From: an uncultured Bdellovibrionales bacterium
GTDB taxonomy: Bacteria; Bdellovibrionota; Bdellovibrionia; Bdellovibrionales; UBA1609
Assembly (NCBI GenBank): GCA_937980625.1
Contig: CALJPJ010000331.1
Location: 1-5,719 of the forward strand
Direction: 5' to 3'
DNA length: 5,719 nt
Below are positions 1-5,719 of this stretch, one piece after another. Made by a program: the position numbers and the translations under genes. Below the pieces are notes generated by a model that was not told the DNA's origin, made no database searches, and worked only from the letters and a program-made list of their open reading frames with translations. Numbering within the stretch: the first letter of the stretch is position 1; the number at the start of each line of letters is the position of its first letter.

Positions 1-867
1 GGACTCAGATAACATAGTGGCGGCAATACTAAAGCTCAAAAATTGACCATGGCTAAGACTACCATTTAAAATTTCATTACCAATGTAAACAAGTAAAACA
101 GATAGTGCAAAAGTAGAGATAGTTTCAGATAACGGGCCAGAAGCCTCCTCAAATTTGACAATTTTTCGTCTTAGTTCTAAATAATCATTAGCTTGTTGAT
201 CAAATTTATTATTAATTTTTTTCTCTAGATTAAAAGATTGAACTATTCGTGTGCCATCTAAACTTTCTTTCAAAGTTTTAGTTAAATCTTCCATTTTTTC
301 TTGATTAGATACACCAACAGCTCTTAGTTTTTTAGCTAAAGTTTTTAAGATAAAAGTTATAACAGGAGCAGCAATAAGAATTATAGCTACTAACTTCCAG
401 TCGATATATAACAGATAGCCAAATATAAGAAAAATTAATATTGGTTCACGAAATAGGGCTGCAATCTTCATGAAATCATTTTGTATAATTACTATATCAT
501 TTAGCATGCGGCTCATCAGTCCACCAGAACCGCTCTGAAAATTTTGAACATAACTTAAATCAAGTCGCAGGTATTTATTCATTAGTTTTTTTCTAAAGTT
601 TATAGCTATAATTTCTGTGATATACCTCATGATATACATATGGAAGAACCTGAGAATACTTACTAGTACCCATACACCACATATTGCAAAGGGGAGGTAA
701 ATAGTTAAGTCTTTGTTTTTGTCTTCCCAAGCTACAGTGAGCATTTCAAATAAATTTGGGATTAATGCTTTGAGGCCTGACATAATACCACCTAAAATTA
801 GGGCGAATATAAATTTCCATAAGTAGGGTTTGAATTCAGGCAAAAGTCGCTTAAGTATAATAATCAT
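1..867 (-). CDS. MsbA-like ABC exporter, N-terminal transmembrane half (partial, runs off left edge)
   Basis: Translating the minus strand from the ATG at 867-865 gives 289 codons without a stop, up to base 1. What is visible is the type I ABC-exporter membrane domain. Hydrophobic segments lie at about residues 18-40, 56-76, 141-155, 157-175 and 248-266. The family pattern GGLMSRMLND is at residues 115-124, REP at 140-142, DWKL at 156-159 and DGTRIVQSF at 204-212, all in the order seen in MsbA-type lipid exporters. The nucleotide-binding domain, with Walker A, signature and Walker B, would follow beyond the left edge and is not seen. Full-length relatives are about 580-600 residues, so roughly half is present. 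I chose this start because an in-frame TAA lies at 931-933 with no ATG, GTG or TTG between it and 867; the next Met is residue 29, inside the first membrane helix. The Shine-Dalgarno is poor (GGA abuts the ATG). By family the role would be ATP-driven flipping of lipid A core or another lipid across the inner membrane. Substrate is inferred; a multidrug exporter is the alternative. Confidence 0.88.
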   Translation of the reverse strand, partial: MIIILKRLLPEFKPYLWKFIFALILGGIMSGLKALIPNLFEMLTVAWEDKNKDLTIYLPFAICGVWVLVSILRFFHMYIMRYITEIIAINFRKKLMNKYLRLDLSYVQNFQSGSGGLMSRMLNDIVIIQNDFMKIAALFREPILIFLIFGYLLYIDWKLVAIILIAAPVITFILKTLAKKLRAVGVSNQEKMEDLTKTLKESLDGTRIVQSFNLEKKINNKFDQQANDYLELRRKIVKFEEASGPLSETISTFALSVLLVYIGNEILNGSLSHGQFLSFSIAATMLSES

Positions 868-904
868 TCCAGCTATTATATATATAGAATGACAATAATC
901 AATG

Positions 905-927
905 AGCGCGCGCTTTAGTCGGCGACT
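905..927 (-). promoter_or_regulatory. Two adjacent GC-rich dyads in the predicted exporter 5' leader
   Basis: AGCGCGCGCT at 905-914 is a perfect 10-base palindrome. Two bases on, AGTCG-G-CGACT at 917-927 is a 5-bp inverted repeat around one base. The patch is strikingly GC-rich against AT-rich flanks and falls between the predicted promoter and the start of the ABC exporter gene. It could be an operator or a leader-RNA hairpin. A terminator is less likely because no T-run follows on either strand. The function is inferred from position only. Confidence 0.35.
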
Positions 928-937
928 TAGTTAAATA

Positions 938-966
938 TATATAATATTTACCTTATTTTTGTTCAA
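938..966 (-). promoter_or_regulatory. Candidate sigma70-type promoter for the ABC exporter gene
   Basis: On the minus strand TTGAAC (966-961) is followed after exactly 17 bases by TATATA (943-938), matching the -35/-10 layout of a housekeeping promoter with five of six and four to five of six consensus bases. Transcription would begin near 931, giving a leader of about 64 nt that contains the GC-rich dyads. The surrounding DNA is AT-rich, so chance -10 matches are common; the -35 box and the exact spacing are what support the call. It would let the exporter be expressed apart from the upstream PBP1A-uvrA pair. Confidence 0.45.
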
Positions 967-1011
967 TTTTTGATAGACAAGCTTAGATTTTAGGGAATGA
1001 CTTAATGGATT

Positions 1012-1020
1012 TGGTATAAT
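1012..1020 (+). promoter_or_regulatory. Plus-strand extended -10 box (TGGTATAAT)
   Basis: TGG directly precedes a perfect TATAAT at 1015-1020, forming the TGn-TATAAT extended -10 motif that can work without a good -35. No convincing -35 is seen 16-18 bases upstream. Any transcript would start near 1027, run through the inverted repeat at 1031-1080 and then read antisense into the 3' end of uvrA. No plus-strand gene lies downstream, so this is either an antisense or small-RNA promoter or a chance match in AT-rich DNA. Confidence 0.25.
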
Positions 1021-1030
1021 ATAAAACTGC

Positions 1031-1080
1031 GAGCTCTTTTGATTTTAATCAAAAACTTAGCTTATAAATAATGAGAGCTC
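1031..1080. repeat. Nested inverted repeat downstream of uvrA (possible weak terminator)
   Basis: GAGCTCT at 1031-1037 is the exact reverse complement of AGAGCTC at 1074-1080. Within this, TTTTGATT (1037-1044) and AATCAAAA (1047-1054) form an 8-bp stem with a 2-base loop. On the minus strand the structure begins 26 bases after the uvrA stop codon and is followed by GCAGTTTTAT, so it could end or protect the PBP1A-uvrA transcript. The inner stem is AT-rich and the T-run is short, so it is not a textbook intrinsic terminator. On the plus strand it would sit at the 5' end of any RNA made from the box at 1012-1020. Confidence 0.4.
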
Positions 1081-1105
1081 AATAGTAGGCAAATAACCTG
1101 GTATT

Positions 1106-3988
1106 TTACATCGGCCCAATATATTCTTTTAGGTATTTTCCTGTATGGCTTTTTTTGACTTTGATGATTTCTTCAGGAGATCCTTGGGCGATAATTTTTC
1201 CTCCACCAGAGCCAGCTTCTGGTCCAAGATCAATGATGTAATCAGAGTTTTTAATAATTTCTAGGTTATGTTCAATTAATATAACGCTTCCACCAGCTTC
1301 AATTAATTTATTTAAAACTTTAATTAGTAGTTGAACCTCATCATAGTGTAAACCTGTTGTTGGTTCATCAAGAATGTAAAGTGTAGCGTGTTGATTAGTT
1401 GCATGGATTTCCTTGGCGACTTTTAAGCGTTGGCTTTCTCCACCACTTAACGTATTTGCTGTTTGACCAAGTTTAATGTAGTCAAGGCCAACTTCTTTTA
1501 ATAAAGAAAGTGGCTTGCGTATATTTGGAAAAGAAACAAAAAAGTCCATGGCTTCTTTTACAGTTAAAGAGAGTACTTCAAATATATTTTTACCGCGAAA
1601 CTTAATATCAAGCACTTCTGGTCTAAATTTTTTAGAATCACAGGCTTCACATTCAATTTTGATATCATCCATAAACATCATATCAATGACTTCGAAGCCA
1701 ATACCTTTACATACAGGGCAGCGTCCACCATCAACATTTAAGCTAAAGGTAGATGGGCGATAACCTCTAGCTTTGGCTTCGCTAGAAGATGCCATCAAAG
1801 TTCTTATCGCATCATAAACTTTTAGGTAACTAACTGGGGTGCTTCGAGCAGTTTTCCCAATAGGCGATTGATCAATATATAAGACGCTTTTTAAATTACT
1901 AATTCCTTTTAGAGATTTAAATTTTCCACCAGGTTTAAATTCAGTACCAAGTTCCCTAGCAAGAGCGGGGTATAGAGTGTTACTGATGAGTGTAGATTTA
2001 CCCGATCCACTAACACCAGTTACAGTAACAAGTCGATTAAGTGGTATTTTGACATTTATATTTTTTAAGTTATTACTAGAGCAACCATTAAGCTCTAAAG
2101 TATATCTTTCATTGTTAAAGTTAACTTTACGAGGTGTTTTTAATGGGACCCAATTTTGGGGCTTTAAATGACGAGCTGTTTTTGATTTATTACAGTTATA
2201 AAACTTTTTTTCCGTTCCAGCATAAATAATTTCTCCACCAAGGTGGCCAGAGCCTGGACCAAGTTCAATAACATGGGAACTATTTTTAATAATGTCATGA
2301 TCATGTTCTACAATAACTAAGGTGTTACCAAGTTCGTTTAAGCGTTTTAAAATTTGTATTAGGCGGTCATTATCTCTTGGGTGTAATCCAATGGTTGGCT
2401 CATCTAGTACGTATAGCGTTTGTGATAACCCCATACCTAATTGATTGGAAAGCATAATTCTTTGGAACTCGCCTCCAGATAAAGTTTTAGTTGGGCGATC
2501 AAGGGTTAAATACCCAACGCCAACTTCTAATAAATAAGATAACCTCGATTCGAGCTGGTATAATACTTCTTTGCATATTTCAGTTTTTTCAGGAGACAGT
2601 TTTAATTGGGCGATAAAAGTGTGAAGCCTTGCAATAGTTAAGCTACTTAAGTTGTGTATGTTTTTATCTTTTACATACACTTGTAAGCTTTCTGGTTTTA
2701 GGCGTGACCCTTTACAGTCTGGACATGGGCTTGGGCTTTTGTGTCTGGCTAAAAATACACGCACATGCATTTTATATTTTTTAGTTTCTAGGTATTCAAA
2801 TACTCCCAGCACACCATAGAAGTCTTTATTGCCATCCCAAATTGCCTTTTGATGCTTTTTTGGAAGTTTCTCCCATGGGGTATCAATATTTATTTTAGCT
2901 TTTTCACAGTACTTTAACATTTTGCGATTGTCGGTTTTTCCGCTAGGCATTGTAAATGGCTTAATGGCGCCATCCCTCAAGCTAAGTTTTGGGTTGGGGA
3001 TTACTTTTTCTGGGGCGATTTGTAATATATTACCAAAGCCACTACATGACTCACAAGCTCCGATAGGTGAGTTAAAGCTAAATAGCCTGGAGTCAATGTT
3101 TGGAAATTTATAATCACAAATAGTACAAGAATACTCTTCGCTAAAGTTTATAACTTCACCATCAGTAGTTAAAACATTAGCCTGGGCACGGTTTAAGTTA
3201 TTATACTTAATGGAGCCATTGTAGGCCTGATAATAAGAGTCAAAAATTCGAGTTTCACTATCTTTGCTAAAACCAAGCCGATCAACAACAATGTATAAAT
3301 CCTTGTTTGGCAATCCTTTTGCGGCAAATTTTTTATCACTAAGCTCGTAAAAATCTCCGAGTGTAATTTTTTTATATATTTTTTTATTAACTACTTTTTT
3401 GGCGCTCTTTTTTTTGCTGACTTTACTTTTCCTGGTGGTTTTAGGAACATAAATACGCATAAAACCATCTTTTATGAGGCTTTTTAATAAAACTTTTGGT
3501 TTTAAATTTCTTTTATCCTTAATTAAAGGAAACATTATATAGCCACGTTTTTTTGAGAAGGTATCGATGGTCGTGTTTGTTGCATTTTGAGTGCTATGTT
3601 TTACTAGCTCAATGGAGTGAGTTGGACAATAGGCAGTTCCTGCTTTTTCAAAGAGTAACCTTAAGTAGTCTGTAATCTCAGTTGTTGTACCAACAGATGA
3701 TCGAGATGATTTAACACTATTTTTTTGTTCTAAAGAAATAGAAGGAGGTATATTTTCAATACTTTCAAGATCAGGCTTAGGAGCCTTGTTTAAAAACTGT
3801 TTCGTATAATTAGAGAGGTTTTCAATATAACGTCTTTGGCCTTCAGCATATAAGGTTTCAAAGGCTAAAGAGCTCTTACCTGAGCCACTAGGGCCACAAA
3901 TAGTAGTGAATGACCCGAGAGGAATTTCAATATCTACTGACTTTAAGTTATTTTGTTTAACTCCTTTTAAGATAATGGAGTTTTTCAT
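1106..3988 (-). CDS. uvrA: UvrA-family excinuclease ABC subunit A (complete, 960 residues)
   Basis: UvrA is the cytoplasmic damage-sensing ATPase of nucleotide excision repair; as a dimer it finds distorted DNA and loads UvrB. The family call rests on the full layout. First Walker A GPSGSGKS is at 32-39, followed by the UvrA-specific AEGQRRY at 48-54. Zinc module one is C288/C291/C312/C315. CPDC is at 422-425, signature LSGGEFQR at 503-510, Walker B YVLDEP at 526-531 and H562. The second Walker A GVSGSGKS is at 658-665, IDQSPIG at 705-711, and zinc module two is C757/C760/C780/C783. The second signature LSGGESQR is at 847-854, Walker B YILDEP at 871-876 and H907. Zinc cysteine spacings match E. 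coli UvrA as I remember it. No key residue is missing and length is normal (E. coli 940). Odd points: a lysine-rich insert at 183-207 in the UvrB-binding region, and several variant motifs (CGPSGSGK, LEQKN, GGEFQR, RSTPVSY) suggesting a divergent or paralogous UvrA. The start overlaps the stop of the PBP1A gene by four bases (ATGA), so expression is probably coupled. No LexA-like box was noticed in the window, but the operon promoter lies outside it. Confidence 0.95.
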   Translation of the reverse strand: MKNSIILKGVKQNNLKSVDIEIPLGSFTTICGPSGSGKSSLAFETLYAEGQRRYIENLSNYTKQFLNKAPKPDLESIENIPPSISLEQKNSVKSSRSSVGTTTEITDYLRLLFEKAGTAYCPTHSIELVKHSTQNATNTTIDTFSKKRGYIMFPLIKDKRNLKPKVLLKSLIKDGFMRIYVPKTTRKSKVSKKKSAKKVVNKKIYKKITLGDFYELSDKKFAAKGLPNKDLYIVVDRLGFSKDSETRIFDSYYQAYNGSIKYNNLNRAQANVLTTDGEVINFSEEYSCTICDYKFPNIDSRLFSFNSPIGACESCSGFGNILQIAPEKVIPNPKLSLRDGAIKPFTMPSGKTDNRKMLKYCEKAKINIDTPWEKLPKKHQKAIWDGNKDFYGVLGVFEYLETKKYKMHVRVFLARHKSPSPCPDCKGSRLKPESLQVYVKDKNIHNLSSLTIARLHTFIAQLKLSPEKTEICKEVLYQLESRLSYLLEVGVGYLTLDRPTKTLSGGEFQRIMLSNQLGMGLSQTLYVLDEPTIGLHPRDNDRLIQILKRLNELGNTLVIVEHDHDIIKNSSHVIELGPGSGHLGGEIIYAGTEKKFYNCNKSKTARHLKPQNWVPLKTPRKVNFNNERYTLELNGCSSNNLKNINVKIPLNRLVTVTGVSGSGKSTLISNTLYPALARELGTEFKPGGKFKSLKGISNLKSVLYIDQSPIGKTARSTPVSYLKVYDAIRTLMASSSEAKARGYRPSTFSLNVDGGRCPVCKGIGFEVIDMMFMDDIKIECEACDSKKFRPEVLDIKFRGKNIFEVLSLTVKEAMDFFVSFPNIRKPLSLLKEVGLDYIKLGQTANTLSGGESQRLKVAKEIHATNQHATLYILDEPTTGLHYDEVQLLIKVLNKLIEAGGSVILIEHNLEIIKNSDYIIDLGPEAGSGGGKIIAQGSPEEIIKVKKSHTGKYLKEYIGPM

Positions 3989-5719
3989 TCTGCTAAGTCC
4001 TCTTTATAAAAGTTTTTGGTATCCTCAACTGTAGGCTCATCAGCTCTTTCAGTTGGCTCTGTTCCTGCAATAAAAGCTTGCTTAATAACTTTTTCAGTAT
4101 CTTCAGAGGCTAAACGCCCTGTGACACTATCAATATTTGTAAATATAATTCCACTAGGGACTTCAAAATCACGTTTTTCAATTTCGGTATGAGCTTCTTT
4201 CATATAGTCTAGCCAAATTGGTAATGCAGTTCTACCGCCACCTTCACCTGCGCCTAGTGATTTTTCATTTAAATAACCAACCCAAACACCGGTAGTAATT
4301 TGAGGCGTATAGCCTAAAAACCAAGCGTCATATTCGTCACTTGATGTGCCAGTTTTTCCAGCGGCAGGACGGCCTATATTACTTGCACGTAAACCAGTTG
4401 AGTTAGCATCAGTAATAGCAGCTTTTAAAACTGTGGTTGTTAAATATGCAGTAGCAGGTTTCATAATAAGTTCATCATCATTAAAAAAGAGTTTAGGCTT
4501 ATATTTAACAATTGGTTTTGTTTGGTCATCATCTTTGGTAGCATTTTCGTCAATTTTGTCGCCTGTACTAGAGGAAAATCCTGAGCTTTTACGTTTGGCA
4601 AGGTAATTGTTTAGCTCATTAATTTCTTCGGAAAATCGATCATCGAGGCTGAGTTGCTCGATTATAACTTTGCCACTTTGATCTTCCACTTTGTGTAAAA
4701 TAATGGGGCTTATTTTTTTACCTAATCTTGGGAAGTGAGCAAATGCTTTTGTCATTTCATATAAGGTCACACTGCTGGATCCAAGAGCTAATGTATAATC
4801 CATATTTAATGGGCTGAATATACCAAGGCGTTTTGAGTAATCCGCAACCCAAGCGACTCCAACGTCTTCAATAAGTTTAACAGTAGGAATATTTAAAGAC
4901 TGAGCAATAGCACTTCTAAATAAAACATCGCCTTTAAATTTTTGAGTATAGTTAGCAGGTTTCCAAGACGTTGTTTTTTGTTTAAAAACTAAAGGAGCAT
5001 CAATTAAAATTGTGGCAGGCGTATAACCGTGATCTAAAGCTGAGGCATAAACAAAGGCTTTAAAGGAAGACCCTGTTTGTCTGGCGGCTTGAATACTACA
5101 GTTGTATTTAGACTTTTTAAAATCGTAACCACCAACCATGGCCAATATATCACCGGAGTTATTACCCACTGAAAGCAAAGCTCCCTGAGCCACAGGCTCT
5201 TGTTCGAGTTTTACTTCGGCATAATTTTCAAAAAGGGGAATGTCTTTAGGCCAAGACTCCTTTGATTTTGCAGACTCAATAGTTTTAGCAAGTCTTTTGG
5301 GAGCAAATTTTTCAGCAACCACTTTTACTAAAATTATATCTCCTTTTTTTAGAACTTCTGATGGTTTTTTTATTGCTTTGGCCCATTTTGGTGAAACTTT
5401 TGGATTGGGTTTTCTAGCCCATGACATACTAGACACATCAATTAAGCCTTTGCTTTCAGCAAAACGAACAGATGTTAAACCGAGCTTGTCATTGACCTTG
5501 GTAACAATGGCCTCAACGGTATCTCCTTGCTTAATATACTTAGGTATGTTTGGCAGTTTATTACCGTCCTCATCTTTGCCGGTTAAATTTAAGCTTGTTT
5601 TTTTTCGTATGGTACCATCTGGCTTAATAATTTTAAGTGGAGAAAATTCGCTAATGAGTTTATCGCGGTTTTTTAATAAAAATTCTGATACTTTTTTAGC
5701 ATCAGTAATATTATTGATT
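3985..5719 (-). CDS. mrcA: Class A penicillin-binding protein, PBP1A type (partial: C-terminal 577 residues, N-terminus beyond right edge)
   Basis: Class A PBPs are inner-membrane-anchored periplasmic enzymes that polymerise glycan strands (transglycosylase) and cross-link peptides (transpeptidase). The frame is open from the right edge (first full codon at 5718) to the TGA at 3987-3985. Counting from that codon, residues about 20-135 look like the OB-type domain that PBP1A proteins carry between the two catalytic domains, including DVSSMSWAR at 93-101 and LKKGDIILVKV at 123-133. The transpeptidase domain follows. The catalytic SxxK is SSFK at 5070-5059 (residues 217-220), SLN is at 4899-4891 (274-276) and KTGTS begins at 4356 (455). 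All three active-site motifs are intact. The SxxK context is RQTGSSFKAF, where RQPGSSFKPF is more usual. A charged, Ser/Asp/Lys-rich stretch of about 60 residues (roughly 355-416) is inserted before the KTG motif. The C-terminal tail is acidic. Full-length relatives have about 750-850 residues, so some 200-300 residues, with the membrane anchor and transglycosylase domain, are missing beyond the edge. A GTG at 5436 is not the real start, because homology continues upstream of it. The gene symbol is by family; a pbpC- or mrcB-type enzyme is less likely given the OB domain. Confidence 0.92.
   Translation of the reverse strand, partial: INNITDAKKVSEFLLKNRDKLISEFSPLKIIKPDGTIRKKTSLNLTGKDEDGNKLPNIPKYIKQGDTVEAIVTKVNDKLGLTSVRFAESKGLIDVSSMSWARKPNPKVSPKWAKAIKKPSEVLKKGDIILVKVVAEKFAPKRLAKTIESAKSKESWPKDIPLFENYAEVKLEQEPVAQGALLSVGNNSGDILAMVGGYDFKKSKYNCSIQAARQTGSSFKAFVYASALDHGYTPATILIDAPLVFKQKTTSWKPANYTQKFKGDVLFRSAIAQSLNIPTVKLIEDVGVAWVADYSKRLGIFSPLNMDYTLALGSSSVTLYEMTKAFAHFPRLGKKISPIILHKVEDQSGKVIIEQLSLDDRFSEEINELNNYLAKRKSSGFSSSTGDKIDENATKDDDQTKPIVKYKPKLFFNDDELIMKPATAYLTTTVLKAAITDANSTGLRASNIGRPAAGKTGTSSDEYDAWFLGYTPQITTGVWVGYLNEKSLGAGEGGGRTALPIWLDYMKEAHTEIEKRDFEVPSGIIFTNIDSVTGRLASEDTEKVIKQAFIAGTEPTERADEPTVEDTKNFYKEDLAE
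3998..4005 (-). promoter_or_regulatory. Ribosome binding site of uvrA, inside the PBP1A coding end
   Basis: AAAGAGGA on the minus strand ends nine bases before the uvrA ATG and lies within the last codons of the PBP1A gene. A Shine-Dalgarno at near-normal distance supports the ATG at 3988 as the true start and fits re-initiation at the ATGA stop/start overlap. Confidence 0.6.

Larger units (their letters stand above)
868..1105. other. Intergenic region between uvrA and the ABC exporter gene
   Basis: This 238-bp AT-rich gap has no supportable coding region on either strand. Going down the minus strand from the uvrA stop it contains a nested inverted repeat (1031-1080), a promoter-like pair of boxes (938-966) and a short GC-rich patch with two dyads (905-927) before the exporter start. 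On the plus strand there is a perfect extended -10 box at 1012-1020. No tRNA-like or riboswitch-like fold was recognised. Confidence 0.8.

Noticed and set aside
905..930. GC-rich dyads as a rho-independent terminator
   Set aside because: Neither strand has a T-run directly after the stem, and on the minus strand the element lies upstream of a start codon.
1515..2171. Plus-strand open frames at 1515-1763 and 1977-2171
   Set aside because: Both lie wholly within uvrA on the opposite strand, over strongly conserved parts of the second ATPase half, and their translations resemble no known protein. They are shadows of the real gene.
2922..3113. Plus-strand open frame of 63 codons
   Set aside because: It is antisense to uvrA near the first zinc module, with no recognisable family or clear ribosome site.
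3408..3415. Run of eight T (A8 on the coding strand) inside uvrA as a possible frameshift or phase-variation site
   Set aside because: The reading frame is intact on both sides, A-runs are expected where lysines are dense in AT-rich DNA, and nothing suggests a programmed shift.
4346..4606. Plus-strand open frame of 86 codons
   Set aside because: It is antisense to the PBP transpeptidase domain, covering the KTG region and the low-complexity loop; the hydrophobic look of its translation follows from the opposite-strand codons.
5434..5436. GTG at 5436 as the start of the PBP gene
   Set aside because: The same frame stays open for 94 more codons to the window edge, and those codons continue the OB-type domain. 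The catalytic N-terminal half must lie further upstream, so the gene is partial at the right edge.
1..5719. Search for CRISPR repeats, insertion sequences, tRNA genes, toxin-antitoxin or phage-defence modules
   Set aside because: No spaced direct repeats, transposase or terminal repeats, tRNA-like sequence or small paired genes were seen. The window is almost fully taken up by three ordinary housekeeping-type genes.

Overview
The window is AT-rich bacterial DNA in which every supported gene lies on the minus strand. It suggests a low-GC Gram-negative organism: it carries a class A penicillin-binding protein of the PBP1A type, with its OB-like linker domain, and an MsbA-like lipid-flippase ABC exporter. 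The divergent UvrA and the low GC would fit a Bdellovibrionota/Halobacteriovorax-like lineage, but that is only an impression and was not tested.

Reading in the direction of transcription (right to left), the right end (3985-5719) is the C-terminal part of a PBP1A-like peptidoglycan synthase. Its glycosyltransferase domain lies beyond the window edge. Its TGA stop overlaps the ATG of the next gene in an ATGA junction. That gene (1106-3988) is a complete 960-residue UvrA-family excinuclease subunit with two ABC ATPase modules and two four-cysteine zinc modules. A 238-bp intergenic gap follows (868-1105). It holds an inverted-repeat structure just after uvrA, a plausible sigma70-type promoter, and two GC-rich dyads in the predicted 5' leader of the next gene. 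The left end (1-867) is the N-terminal transmembrane half of an MsbA-like ABC exporter whose ATPase domain lies outside the window.

Functionally, the PBP and the ABC exporter belong to envelope building and UvrA to DNA damage recognition. The PBP1A-UvrA pair is probably co-transcribed and translationally coupled; the exporter probably has its own promoter. I see no mobile element, CRISPR array, tRNA, rRNA or clearly new multi-gene system. The points most worth a second look are the lysine-rich insertion and variant motifs in UvrA, the tight PBP1A-UvrA coupling, and the small structured elements in the intergenic gap.
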